DNA of 64,000 nucleotides from Dryas octopetala (lineage: Eukaryota > Streptophyta > Magnoliopsida > Rosales > Rosaceae). Positions 11,056 to 23,035 of the stretch are shown piece by piece (position 1 is the first letter of the stretch; every line of letters starts with the position of its first letter). Both the position numbers and the translations under genes were made by a program. Location: contig OY992834.1 of NCBI GenBank assembly GCA_963921425.1, positions 1,860,001 through 1,924,000 on the forward strand. Reading direction: 5' to 3'. The notes under the pieces are model-generated. The model was not told the DNA's origin. It was given only the letters and a program-made list of their open reading frames with translations, and did not search any database.

Positions 11056-13682
11056 ATGGCTTCGAAGCTCTCCTCCTCCATTTTACCCGGTCCTCGTCCA
11101 GTGTTGCCGGAATTGCAACGGTCACATTTATGTTCCCGCCAAAACCTGAGTGTCGTCCGTGTCTCGCCCACCACCACCACCACCACCACCACCAGTAGCA
11201 GTTCATTTCCGCCATGTAACAGAAGGCAGACCTTTCTCTCTCCTCCGGATCCTCCTGCTCCGGCTCGATCTGTAACCGCCAGATTCCAACTCAATGCCCC
11301 TCTCATTTCACCTCACGATCAATGGGGCACCTGGACTGCTCTCTTTGCCACCGGCGCTTTCGGTCTCTGGTAAACACACACAACTCTCTCTCTCTTGTTT
11401 GTGCCTTTATGTGTTTGGTTTCTGAGAAAGGAGAGGAGAATAATTAGAAAAGAAAAAATGAATTTGAAGTTTGAACGTTGTTGTGTTCGTACGATCTCCA
11501 GTCAGCTCCAAGTTTAGATCTGTTACTTCTCTCCTGCATATTCTCAGAAACCAAACGTTTTTTTTTTACAAGTCTTATGCTAAGAATGAAAATTTCAGCT
11601 GAACGTAATCTATAATAGAATCACTGTATTAGGCTCAATTCAGTGGAGGGTGCTTGTAATTTTCTTTTCTTTTTGAGATGGAATTGATGAGAGCTTTAGG
11701 ATTTTGAATTCTATTGTCTCCTTTGTTGGGGTCCTTCTGGGCAATAAAATGAGTCTTTTCTTTGGGTAAAAAGGTCAGAGAAGAACACCAAGATCGGAGG
11801 TGCATTGAGCGGCGCATTGACGAGCACATTGATAGGACTTGCAGCGAGTAATTTGGGAATTATTTCATCTAATGCTCCGGCATATTCGATTGTCTTGGAA
11901 TTTCTGCTTCCACTGGCTGTTCCATTGCTCTTGTACAGGGCAGACTTGCGCCGTGTGGTAAAATCAACTGGGGCACTTCTCTTGGCCTTCTTGCTAGGAT
12001 CAGGTAATACCATTTATAACTTAATACTAAGCTGTTTGAGAATTGGTACATCAGCGTCTGGGTTTTGTGTATTTTAAATTTTAAGATCATCGGTGACAAT
12101 TTTTTGGGATTTTGAGTGTCAGTTTTGTGCTCTGTAGTGAGATCTTAGTTACTCTAAACCATCCAATTCATATTTTGATATTTGTCTTTTCTTTTGTGTT
12201 ACAATAGTTGCAACAACAATTGGAACAGTGGTGGCATATCTATTGGTGCCAATGCGGTCACTTGGCCAAGATAGTTGGAAAATAGCAGCTGCACTCATGG
12301 GCAGACATATTGGTGGAGGTAATCTGTTTTCCACCTTAAAGAGCTATACACACACAAATTGAAATCTAGTCATAATCATCCTCCAAGTTTCTTATAAAGA
12401 TTATTCTCTCTACTTGTGGTACGTTGCCGCTATTCTTCATTTCTTTCTCCATATTTTTGTTATATATCCTGACAACCAAGTTTTTGCAAATCGGTTTTAT
12501 GTAGCTGTCAATTACGTTGCCATAGCTGATGCTCTTGGGGTTTCTCCGTCAATTTTAGCTGCTGGGCTAGCTGCAGATAATGTCATTTGTGCTGTATATT
12601 TTTCGACATTGTTCGCGTTGGCCTCTAAAGTACCTCCTGAGACTTCATCATTTGATGATGGTGTGTAAATTTCTACCTTGTCATGTCATGATTACAATTC
12701 CACTTTTTGTCTCTTCCCTGCATTTTCCGGGGGTGAAGAATTCCAGTAACTATCATTGTGGATTCGTTCTTGGTTCAGTTCCCTTATTTTGAATAGATGC
12801 AATTTTGACTGGTGAAATATTTTCCCCCATACATTAGTTTAATTAATGAGACAAATGTTAGTTTTCCCATTACTTTTGCCTCTTTTCTTGCAATGCCAAA
12901 GTATTGTATATCCCATATGATCAGTTTAAAGTATCAAACATGATGTAGATGAATACAATTGTATGACACACCCAGAAGCAACTAGTAGCCTTTAACAGAT
13001 ACTGTAACTATAACTTGCAGGCCTTGCAACGGATACAGACTCTGAGCCTGGAAACAAGTTTCCTCTGTTACAAACTGCTACAGCCCTTGCCTTGTCCTTA
13101 GCAATCTGCAAGGGTGGCTATTATCTCACGAAATATTTTGGAATTCAAGGAGGTATCCTGCCAGCCGTAACAGCCATTGTTGTTACACTGGCGACTGTAT
13201 TTCCAAGACAGTTTGCATATCTTGCACCATCTGGTGAGGCCATGGCTGTGATCCTAATGCAGGTGACACTTTTCTCTTCTTCTTTAAACTAACAAAGTAA
13301 CTAATCGTGGTGGGTTAATAAGATTCTCAACTTGTTTGCCACTGTTTGTGAGACACAGGTGTTTTTCACGGTGGTGGGAGCAAATGGGAGCATATGGAGC
13401 GTCATCAACACAGCTCCTAGTATCTTCTTGTTTGCTTTAATCCAGATTGCCGTCCATCTTGCTGTGATCCTTGGATTGGGAAAGCTGTTGGGGTTTGATC
13501 TGAAGTTGTTGCTTATAGCATCAAATGCCAATGTTGGAGGCCCTACAACAGCGTGTGGAATGGCCACAGCCAAACAGTGGAAATCTATGATTGTTCCTGG
13601 TATTCTAGCAGGCATTTTTGGCATTGCGATAGCAACTTTCCTCGGCATTGGATTTGGGGTCACGGTTCTAAAAAACTTGTAA
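11056..13682 (+). CDS. DUF819 plastid membrane protein, copy 1
   Basis: Six exons: 11056-11369, 11774-12003, 12208-12318, 12505-12660, 13021-13262 and 13359-13682, giving 458 residues. The N-terminal ~80 residues are rich in Ser/Thr/Arg and poor in acid, like a chloroplast transit peptide, and include a Thr run coded by a CCA/ACC repeat (about 11169-11196). The mature part is a polytopic membrane protein of family DUF819 (PF05684), with conserved blocks [36 protein letters not shown] and [16 protein letters not shown]. The family is distantly related in fold to bile-acid/sodium-type carriers; substrate is unknown. Related to Arabidopsis At5g24000 and At5g52540. It lies 471 bp before the second copy in the same orientation. 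A polyadenylation-like AATAAA run follows the stop. Confidence 0.92.
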
Positions 13683-14020
13683 TACTTTCCAGTGCTGATT
13701 AGCAGAAATGGGTCAAATAAATAAATTTCTGTAGCATCAAGAACCAGCTAGAGTAGTGGGGAGGTTAGAATAGAATAGTAGGGATATTTATCTTGTAACG
13801 TTTAATGTTATTCTGATATCATACATTTATCAGACAAATAAATTTGAATCCCTAGCCACCACACATTTGTTTTTTGAGGCATTGACTGAAAGTTTAACAA
13901 AACAAATAATTGGGTTTTACATCAAATCGCATACATGTCAGACATGATATGTGCAAGTTAAGATTTATACGACTACAAATGCGTAGTCGTCTGATTAGGA
14001 GTGCGATTGGGGTTAGCTGA
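13683..14020. other. spacer between the DUF819 genes
   Basis: Holds the 3' UTR of copy 1 (AAATAAATAAA near 13714) and the upstream promoter of copy 2. No other feature is seen. Confidence 0.6.
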
Positions 14021-14040
14021 TCACGTGTGATCCACACGTG
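14021..14040 (+). promoter_or_regulatory. paired G-box (CACGTG) elements before DUF819 copy 2
   Basis: Two perfect CACGTG hexamers at 14022-14027 and 14035-14040, 13 bp apart start to start, and 114-132 bp before the ATG at 14154. G-boxes bind bZIP and bHLH factors (light, ABA). Copy 1 lacks an equivalent pair in the ~150 bp before its ATG. Confidence 0.7.
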
Positions 14041-14153
14041 CATTGTTTGTAAATTCTCAACTTGCCAGGTCATCAAAACTGCAAAGGAACCCAAAAGTAG
14101 TCGGGTAGAGTTGCCACATTGAATTGAAACCGCAGTCAGTCCTCACAACATTA

Positions 14154-16743
14154 ATGGCTTCCTTCACATTGCCGTTGATTCACAGTTCAGTATCACCACT
14201 CTCATTCTCAGCTCACACTCACTGTTCAGTTACTTCAGTACCCAAACCCTTGTTTTCTCGTCCCCTAAATAAAACGCTTCTTTGGCCTTTGACTTCTCCT
14301 GAGATCTGTCGTTTCATTCGAGCAGCGAGGGTTAAGTCACAGCTCAGGCACCCTATCATCGCTCCGGAGGACCATTGGGGCTTATGGACCGCTCTGTTCG
14401 CCACTGGTGCCTTTGGCCTCTGGTAATACCACTTCAGTCCTATTTACACTTGAGTCCTTTGGCCTCTGTTCGGTTGCCTAGAAAATGCCGTTGAAGAAAA
14501 AAGTGAAAAAAAAAAAAAGCTTTAGCTAATTCCTTATCTGGAAATCATATCAAAACAAACATGCCCTTGTTCTTATTTGGCACCCAAGAAAATATTTTTT
14601 TATTTGAATGCTAAGAAAATTAATTTTTACTCATATGGGACATATATGTTCATAATGACTTGGTGTGGGTTGACTTTGTGTGAATGTATATTTATGAATT
14701 TTCAAGGTCCGAGAAGACCAAGATTGGTAGCATGGTGAGTGCTGCTCTTGTAAGCACTTTGGTTGGGCTTGCAGCAAGTAATTTTGGCATAATTCCTCAT
14801 GAAGCGACTGCATATTCCATTGTCTTGGAATTCCTTCTACCATTAGCTATTCCATTGCTATTATTTAGAGCAGACCTGCGTAATGTGACTAGGTCCACTG
14901 GGACTTTGCTCTTAGCTTTCTTGCTTGGATCAGGTAATACTTTCTTGCTTGTGAGTCTTGACAGGATCACCTTCATATTACACTAGAACTTTAGATGGCT
15001 CATATTTGAACTCTCTAAAAGGCAATATGTTTGAAAGCGTTTATCTTTGAGTTTTCGACCAGTTTCTTTGTATGAGCTAGTGTTATAGGAAACACTAGAA
15101 CATATCTATATGAAATGATTTTTCATGTAATTTTTCCTGTGGAAATGCTTATATACCTAAATTTGCTTATGATTATCTTAACTTCCTGTCCTTGTATGTG
15201 ATATAGTTGCGAGTATGGTTGGAACTCTAGTGGCGTTTCTGGTGGTGCCTATGCGGTCACTTGGTCAAGATAATTGGAAAATAGCTGCTGCTCTCATGGG
15301 TAGCTATATTGGTGGATGTAAGTGTCAGGCTTGCTGCCTTCTACTTTTGGAGCTGTCAGCTCATGTTTATCAAAACTCAGTAATATCGATTATATGGTTA
15401 TAATACCTTTCTTGATCTCCAAGTAGCAACAGCATTTTATCGTCAATTTGCCCTGTTATAATTTGGACACTCTAACTATATAGTGCTCTCCAATTTGGCC
15501 ACCTTTTTGTGGCCCTTTTCATCTCTTATGGGTGTTTTTGGGGAAAGGAAATCAAGGATTCGTGGATCCTTGTATACTTGAAGAGCTTTAGCTCCAGTGT
15601 TATAAACTTGGTCAAGTTCATTGTAAGAATTTTCCAACATAGTGCTGCTTAAAACAACAGATTGGCAACATTTGTATTCTTGAGTTATTATAAAAATAAT
15701 ATTATATGATGACACAGGGATGTATGATGCCCTGTAATTAGGGGCCATATTAGCTAACATTTTCCAACAACAAAATGAAGGGTTACATATGAAACCCGTG
15801 TTGAGATTAACCATGCTCATGTTTTATTAGAAGATAGTTAATGATTTGATTGGTCTAAATTTCTTGAGAGTTCATAGAGATAGTGATATATAATACCACC
15901 TTAAAGTTAACAATGTTGCACAGGAATTAACCTTTCTTTCTGTGGGTTAGACTAACAAGTATTCAATATTGAACAGGATTTGCATCCTAGAACTGAAAAA
16001 TAAATGATTCCCCTTGTTCAGTTTTCTGAAACTTAAATTTGGCACTTCTGCATTGGTGTCTTTCACTATATTAGTTTATAATCTGACTATCTTTCTCTTC
16101 TCTCCGTCTGTTTGTTTGATTGCTGTAGCTGTTAATTATGTTGCAATTTCAGAGGCTCTTGGTGTTTCCCCATCGGTTGTGGCCGCGGGAGTAGCGGCAG
16201 ACAATGTTATTTGTGCTCTGTATTTCATGGCGTTATTTGCTTTGGCCTCCAAAATACCTCCTGAGGCATCAACGTCAACTAATGGTATGATGTACTCCTC
16301 ATCCTGTCATATGATTTAGTCCAAGTCCAACTCACATTGTCTTATGCTGGATGATATATGATCACTCAGTCTCTCTCTCATTTCCCTCATGGAACTTCAT
16401 TGGCTGAAGAAATTCCTTTATTTCTCTAAGACATGCCAGCTCTAAATAATCTCTGCAGATATTGCTTATGTATCTGGAACTTATTGGCAGATGTTTCAAT
16501 GAAGATGGGAAGTTTGGAAACCAATTATGAGAGGAAGCTCCCTGTACTAGAAACTGCAACTGCTCTTGCTACATCTTTTGTGATATGCGAGGCATCCACA
16601 CATCTCACAAGATTATGTGGAGTTCAAGGAGGCAACCTGCCAGCAATAACAGCTACTGTTGTCATATTAGCAACTCTTCTCCCAACACATTTTGCGCACC
16701 TTGCACCTGCAGGCGATACCATTGCTTTGATCTTGATGCAGGT

Positions 16744-16793
<50 letters not shown>

Positions 16794-17144
16794 TAATGCA
16801 TGGGGGGCTCTTCAAAACAGGTATTCTTTGCAGTGGTGGGTGCTGGTGGGAGCATATGGAATGTGATCAACACTGCGCCTGGTATTTTCATGTTTGCTCT
16901 AGTTCAAGTAACTGTCCATCTTGCTGTGGTCCTTGGATTGGGAAGGTTATTTCACTTTGATTTAAAGCTGTTACTTTTGGCATCAAATGCCAACATTGGA
17001 GGGCCTACAACAGCTTGTGGAATGGCCAAGGCTAAAGGATGGGATTCTCTGGTTGTTCCTGGAATCCTTGTAGGCATTTTTGGAGTTGCCATTGCAACTT
17101 TTCTTGGCATTGGTTTTGGACTGATAGTCCTCAAACACATGTAG
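14154..17144 (+). CDS. DUF819 plastid membrane protein, copy 2
   Basis: Six exons: 14154-14422, 14707-14933, 15207-15317, 16129-16284, 16491-16741 and 16821-17144, giving 445 residues. Exons 3, 4 and 6 have exactly the same lengths as in copy 1 (111, 156, 324), so this is a tandem duplicate. The N-terminus is transit-peptide-like, then come [45 protein letters not shown] and [16 protein letters not shown]. The start at 14154 is the first ATG in frame after the G-box promoter. For exon 5, the acceptor at 16490 is the one that keeps the frame; the nearer cag at 16458 leads to a stop. Exon 3 ends in T rather than G, giving Gly-Ser where copy 1 has Gly-Ala. A long (CT)n tract follows the exon 5 donor. 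Substrate is unknown. Confidence 0.92.
16746..16789 (+). repeat. (CT)22 microsatellite at the intron 5 donor of DUF819 copy 2
   Basis: Pure CT run beginning four bases into the 79-bp intron (CAG then GTAA, then the tract). It occupies more than half the intron and merges with the pyrimidine tract before the acceptor. Confidence 0.95.
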
Positions 17145-17659
17145 AAAATACATGTATATATTTGATGCTGCAGCATATTTATATTCTGTAAGTACTAAGT
17201 AGTTGATTATTTCCAAGAATTTGGTGTTTCTTTTTTTCCTATTCATCCAAACCTGGATATCATTGAGCTTGGGACTGATAAATTAACAGCCACAATTGAT
17301 GATCATGATCATGACCATGAATGGGCCCTTCTATGATCAATCTTCCAAAAAAAGGGTTAAAAGTGTGCAAGATACCTGCACCTCATCAATGGAAGTCGAT
17401 GAAAATGCAAGGAATAATATAAAAACTATTATCTGGAAAGACTTGGTTTGCAAAGTTAAATTTAAGGGGAGATACTTGTACAATGCAAATGCAATTTATT
17501 AGATGCTATTTTTCACCTAAACTCTGAAGTTATGAACGCCATCTATAGAGTGTTTAAATGTAAACCCCAAAAACGATGTTTTTTCTTCCAAATAAAAATA
17601 AAAATAAAAATAAAATCAGTACAAAAATATAAGTTTGTTTTTTTTTTTTTTAATATTAA
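17145..17659. other. 3' flank of DUF819 copy 2
   Basis: Non-coding; includes a short ATGATCATG repeat near 17295 and an (AAATAA)n-like run at 17592-17615. No gene seen. Confidence 0.5.
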
Positions 17660-18515
17660 ACAAAAATCACGCAAGTGTAGGAATTGGGATTGGTATATAA
17701 GTATATTCCTCTGTGTATTGTATCACATCATCTACTAGTATGTCTAAGTTTTTTTTTTTTTTTTTTTTTTTTTCTGGTTCTTATCAATAGTATGTCAATT
17801 ACTAATAAGTTGTACTAGCTATACTGCATTTCTCGACTTCAGGCATTTGTCAACTGTAGTGACCTCTCATTAGCCAAAATTAAAAAAGTCAACTTTACTT
17901 GCTGATCTTGCTTGTGCTGGAAATTTTAAAATGAGAATTATCAATTGCATCATGTGCCCCCTCAAATATAACTCTAAACCTAAAATGATGCATTTTTTGC
18001 CATAATTAAACAATAAACATAGAGAAAATATATATATAAGTAGATGATTATATTTGGGTAGGAAACCAAAATCACGCAAATGCAGGATTACTATATTAAT
18101 TCCTTCCTCTAATCCTGTGTGTATTTACATCACCTTCATCTATAGTCTATCAAGTACTCTTTTTTTAGCAGCAGTACTATCTATGTCAATTATTAATTAG
18201 GTTGTACAACTTGTACTATCTTTACTGTATATATACTTCCCTCGACTTGAGCCATTGGTCAACTGTACTCTCATAAGCCAAAGAAAGTCAACTCTGCTTT
18301 GCAATTTTGTATTTTATTTTGCCAATCTTGTATTGCGTGGCATACTCTGTACACATACGGGCCCACAACTTTATGACTAGCTATATATGAGAATAAGTTG
18401 GAAATACGAAACCGAAGCACCACACATAACCTAGGGTTCATCCGTTTATACTTAAACGGCAAAATTTAATATGAGAATCATCAGTTCAAGGCATCCCTCA
18501 ATATTATAATTATAT
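17660..18515. repeat. diverged tandem duplication upstream of the first FRO gene
   Basis: Unit A (about 17660-17980) and unit B (about 18063-18515) share a collinear series of blocks: AAAATCACGCAA, CTGTGTGTATT-type, TATGTCAATTA, TTGTACTA, CTCGACTT, GTCAACTGTA, AGCCAAA then AGTCAACT, and AATATGAGAATCATCA-type. Homology is clear but interrupted by indels, including a long T-run in A. Confidence 0.75.
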
Positions 18516-18647
18516 ACTTTACTCGCACATTTTATATTTTAATTATCATGTTAGAAATATATTTTTAATTATCTAAAGGCACAATCACGCATGTGCGATT
18601 ACGTCTATGAATGATTTTCAATTTTTAATGTACGTGGACTATTATAA

Positions 18648-18939
18648 GGGCCCGTTTGGCACTGTTTTTTAGAAGCACTTTTATTTAGTAGCGCTTTTAT
18701 CAGAAGCGCTTATGTTAAGAAGCACATATAAATTTTTATAAAACTTCTAAATTATTTATGCAAAAGCACTTGAAAGTGCTTCTTGAGAAAGCACCTGTCA
18801 GGTGCTTCTCAAAAAATCTCTTAGAAGTGCTTTTATAACTCAAAAGCACTTCTAATTATTTTTGCCAAACGCTATCAAAAGTGCTTTTACTAATTTGAAA
18901 GCGCTTTTGACAATTTTAAAAGCAGTGCCAAACGAGCCC
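18648..18939. mobile_element. Tourist-like (PIF/Harbinger) MITE, 292 bp
   Basis: Terminal inverted repeats GGGCCCGTTTGGCACTG and, at the right, CAGTGCCAAACGAGCCC (reverse complement GGGCTCGTTTGGCACTG, 16 of 17 matching). The element is flanked on both sides by TAA (18645-18647 and 18940-18942), the three-base duplication typical of this superfamily. The interior is built of repeated AAAAGCACTT / AGAAGCGCTT motifs able to form hairpins. No coding capacity. Confidence 0.92.
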
Positions 18940-19207
18940 TAAGTCTCAGATACATCTATGTGATTGAAAATCATCAAACAAGCAAATGGGTGACTATACT
19001 ATGCACAACTAGCTATTAATTATCAGAATAATCATCTTTACATCACTCATTTCCAATTTTTGGTGGGGTAAAAATAATAACTTAAATTGAAATGTGACAT
19101 TAATTTCGAGTATTTTGACTTTTCATGACAATGTATCCATATATATGTCCTTGGTATATGGAAGAGGAGATACGGACATGAATCAATTAATTAGCCTGTT
19201 TTTTTCT

Positions 19208-19215
19208 TATATAAA
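19208..19215 (+). promoter_or_regulatory. TATA box of the first FRO gene
   Basis: TATATAAA, 111 bp before the ATG at 19326, implying a leader of about 80 nt. Confidence 0.6.
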
Positions 19216-19325
19216 GCAGTTGTCTCTTGGCCACAAAAAAAAAAAAGCAAAAAAAGCAATTGTCTCGCCTATAAATTGGTGCAAACTGGTCTCTTCCTCA
19301 GATTGACAGTAGTGCGTAGGTCAAT

Positions 19326-22300
19326 ATGGGCAGCCACACAGTACAAGTACTATTAAGGATGATCTTGATTGTGGTGCTTCTTGGATGGCTCATCATTTGG
19401 GTTTTGTTGCCAACAAAAACTTACAAAAATTCATGGACACCCCACCTAAAAACCAATCTCTATTCAACATATTTTCGAGACCAAGGTTTGCTGCGATCTA
19501 TCTTCCTTAATTATTTTGTTTAACCTAGCTCAATTTCTTTTTTATTTTGTGTGTTTGCATATATTGTGTGCTTAATTATGTATATATATGCTAATATATC
19601 GATCATGTCATGATCGATCATACATGGTATATACAGGGACAAATCTGCTGCTTTTCTCATTCCCAGCGATGTTGGTAGCAGCTTTGAGCTGTGTTTATCT
19701 CCATGTTCAGAAGAAATCAAATAACAAGTCATACTCCAAAACCACAAGTAGTTCTCGCTTCTGGAGACGTCCGGTGATTGTAAAGGCTCCTCTGGGAATT
19801 GTGAGTGCAATGGAGGCTGGTTTTGCACTCATGTTCGTTGCACTCTTCATCTGGTCTCTTGCCAATTACTTATATATCAGCTTCGGACACCTCCATATGC
19901 ATAAAGCCGGCGAAAAAGTGTATATATCTCAATCTCATCACTTTTATACATACAACTTTTTGGTCAAATTGTTAAGAAATAATATATGGAATTTTTCTTT
20001 TTTTCATTGTGTACGTCAGGTGGGAAGCAAAGTTTCGTAGTGTATCATTGAGGCTTGGGTACATTGGGAACATATGCTGGGCATTTCTCTTCTTTCCTGT
20101 AGCTCGAGGGTCTTCAATTTTACCTCTCTTTGGGCTCACCTCCGAGTCTAGTATCAAGTACCATATTTGGCTAGGCCACATTTCAATGGTCCTTTTTGCT
20201 GCACACACCCTAGGCTTCATCATCTACTGGGCCATGACTCATCAAATGGCTCTGGTAATTAATTCCTCTCTTATTAATTGATGTTCAAGTTTTAATTTGT
20301 CTTCAACTCAGTCTTATTCTTAATTATAGCTTAATTTGAACTTATATGATTGTCCTATATATATATATATATTATATATAGATGCATGTGAATATATATG
20401 TGATTGTTGTTTCTAGCGGTGAGAAAGAGAATCTCTAGCTGTGCATAGTTAGAATTGCATGTCTTGTTTGAAGCATATATGTACAATTATCTTGTCATGT
20501 ATTTCTTGTTTGATAGCATAGTGAGGTATAACTAAAGGTATACATGCATGGTCTCTATCTTTCAAAGGTATATGAGAATTCAGTGGTTGAACCTAATTGG
20601 GTATACATCATGTTGATAGCTAACTAGGTATCGTACGGACAGGGAATATCTGTTTGGTACATTTCAAGTTTCAACATATGAATTGCACCCTGTGATCTTG
20701 ATTATAATATATATCCTAATAGAGGACTTCATGAGCTAGGGTTTAGTTTTTAGTTATGGTATTAATAATGGACTAGCTTGTGGTGATCGATGATTATATA
20801 TTTAATTCAGATGCTTGAATGGAGCCAAACTTACGTATCAAATGTGGCCGGGGAGATTGCAATTGTGTTTGCAATGGCAATGTGGGTGACAAGCATTCCT
20901 CGTGTAAGGCGAAAAATGTTCGAAGTATTTTTCTACACCCACCATCTCTACGCACTCTACATCCTCTTCTATGTATTGCACGTTGGTGCTTCCTACTTCT
21001 GCATGATCCTCCCTGGTATCTTCCTCTTCATTGTCGATCGTTACCTCCGATTTTTACAATCCTACAAACGAGCTGCCTTATTATCCGCACGCGCTTTACC
21101 TTGTGGAACTATTGAACTCAACTTCTCCAAGGCTCAAGGTAACCAAATAAAAATTATAAAACGACGTAGTTTTAAATATAAACATCTTTTTCTAGCTCCT
21201 TGTATTATATAACAGGATTATTAATTCGTTGTAGAATTGGAATATAATCCCACAAGCATATTGTTCATAAACGTGCCTAGTGTATCCAAGTTGCAATGGC
21301 ATCCATTTACAGTGACTTCAAACTGTACCATGGAGCCAGACAAGCTCAGTGTTCTCATTAAGAGTGAGGGAAGCTGGTCTCAAAAGCTTTACAAACAACT
21401 TTCTTCTTCTGATTCTGTGGATCATATCCAAGTTTCTGTTGAAGGACCTTATGGCCCTACTTCATCACATTTTCTAAGGTCAGTTTCAAAAACGACCCAG
21501 TATATATATGATTGATCGCTTACTGGTTCACAATTTTAAAGGAGCAATTAACTTAATTAGTTGGGTGATAAATTTGATGGTCTTCTGTTAATACCTCAGG
21601 CATGAAGCTTTGGTGATGGTTTGTGGGGGTAGTGGAATCACCCCTATGATTTCCATAATCCGTGAAATTATTTTCCAAAGCACCAAACCAGACTGCTATG
21701 TGCCACTTGTCCACCTCATTTGTGCCTTCAAGAACTCAGCTGACCTCTCTATGCTACAACTATTGCTTCCAATTTCTGGGTCCCCTGCTGATTTCGGCCA
21801 GACACAGTTGCAAATAGAAGCCTATGTGACCAAGGAGAAAGAGCAGCCCACGTTAAATGCCCAGAAGCCCATCCAAACTTTATGCTTCAAGCCAAGCCCA
21901 TTGGACTCACCCATTTCTGCAGTTCTAGGCCCAAAAAGCTGGCTATGGCTTGCAGCAATAGTCTCATCTTCATTTCTGTTATTTCTCTTAGTTTTGGGCA
22001 TTACCACTCGTTTCTACATATACCCAATTGGCCACAACACCGGTGAAATGTACCATTACTCCTACACTTGTCTTTGGTACATGTTTTTAGTCTGTGCTAG
22101 CATTTTCGTAGTGTCTAGCGCAGCCTTCCTTTGGTGCAAGAGACAAAATACCATTGAAGTAAGGAATCAAATTCAGAATGAGGAAGTAGCAACACCAACA
22201 ACAAGCAGACCAGTAGCAGGGTCATTAATGTCCTCTGGTATTCAGAATATAGAACTTGGAAGCCTTCAACATCATGATCATGAGTCCCTAATTGCTCAAG

Positions 22301-22599
22301 CGACCCAGGTGCATTATGGAACAAGGCCTGATCTCAAGAGTAAGTAACCACTATATATCATCTTTCCATTAACAGTAAAAATGGACCATCTTATATATTA
22401 TAATGATTAACATTTTTGGAGAAGCGATTATGAATTTTTGTTGGATTAATTAAATGCAGAGATTCTGTTGGAGTCCAAAGGGTCTGATATTGGAGTGTTG
22501 GTCTGTGGTCCGAGGAAGATGCGACATGAGGTTGCGAAAATTTGTTCATCCAGGTTGGCAGATAATCTGCAATTTGAGTCCATTAGCTTTAGCTGGTGA
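19326..22599 (+). CDS. ferric-chelate reductase (FRO4/5/2-like), copy 1
   Basis: Seven exons: 19326-19485, 19637-19919, 20020-20254, 20811-21138, 21235-21478, 21600-22339 and 22460-22599, giving 709 residues (Arabidopsis FRO2 has about 725). FRO enzymes move electrons from NADPH through FAD and two haems across the plasma membrane to reduce Fe(III) or Cu(II) chelates before uptake. The N-terminus has an uncleaved membrane segment. The ferric-reductase transmembrane core has paired histidines in IKYHIWLGHISMVLFAAH and FFYTHHLYALYILFYVLHVG, the likely haem ligands. FAD-binding HPFT starts at His358, NADPH-binding GGSGITP is at 426-432, and CGPRKMR near 679 closes the NAD domain. Two further membrane segments occur in exon 6. 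All motifs are intact. Exon 2 is one piece here but split by an intron in copy 2. Confidence 0.95.
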
Positions 22600-22805
22600 T
22601 AATGATACATAGATGCTACTTACAGCCACAGCCACAGCTACCACTTGGTGTGTATGATATGGTTCAGCCTGTACTATTCTTCTTGGAGCTGTTTAATTAA
22701 TGTGAATATACTCTAATAGTATTGTATCTTTTAACATGGGTAATTTATGTACCCATGTTCTATATATGGCTAGCCAAAGCCCTTTATCTTCACCATTTGA
22801 AAAAT

Positions 22806-23035
22806 AATTAATGGCAGAGGTTCTGTTGGGGTCCAAAGGGTCTGATATTGGAGTGCTGATGACATGTGTGGGTCAAGGAAGATGCGACATGAGGTTGCCA
22901 ATATTTGTTCATCTGGTTTGGCAGATAATCTGCTGTTGGAGTACATTAGCTTTAACCAATGATAACATGATTATAGCCACACCTACAACCCTGTTTGTGT
23001 GACAGAGTACTTCAACCTCTTCTATTATATCTCAA
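22806..23035 (+). pseudogene. decayed extra copy of the FRO terminal exon and 3' UTR
   Basis: This stretch aligns with 22451-22680 (last intron end, exon 7 and start of the 3' UTR of FRO copy 1), e.g. GTCCAAAGGGTCTGATATTGG and GAAGATGCGACATGAGGTTG. A net five-base insertion around 22857-22873 shifts the frame. The acceptor AG (22816-22817) before the exon copy is kept, so splicing into it is formally possible, but the product would lose the conserved GPRKMR frame. Confidence 0.88.

Noticed and set aside
11025-11306. Antisense open frame over DUF819 exon 1
   Set aside because: Shadow of the real coding exon on the opposite strand; the Val run is the reverse of the Thr-coding ACC repeat.
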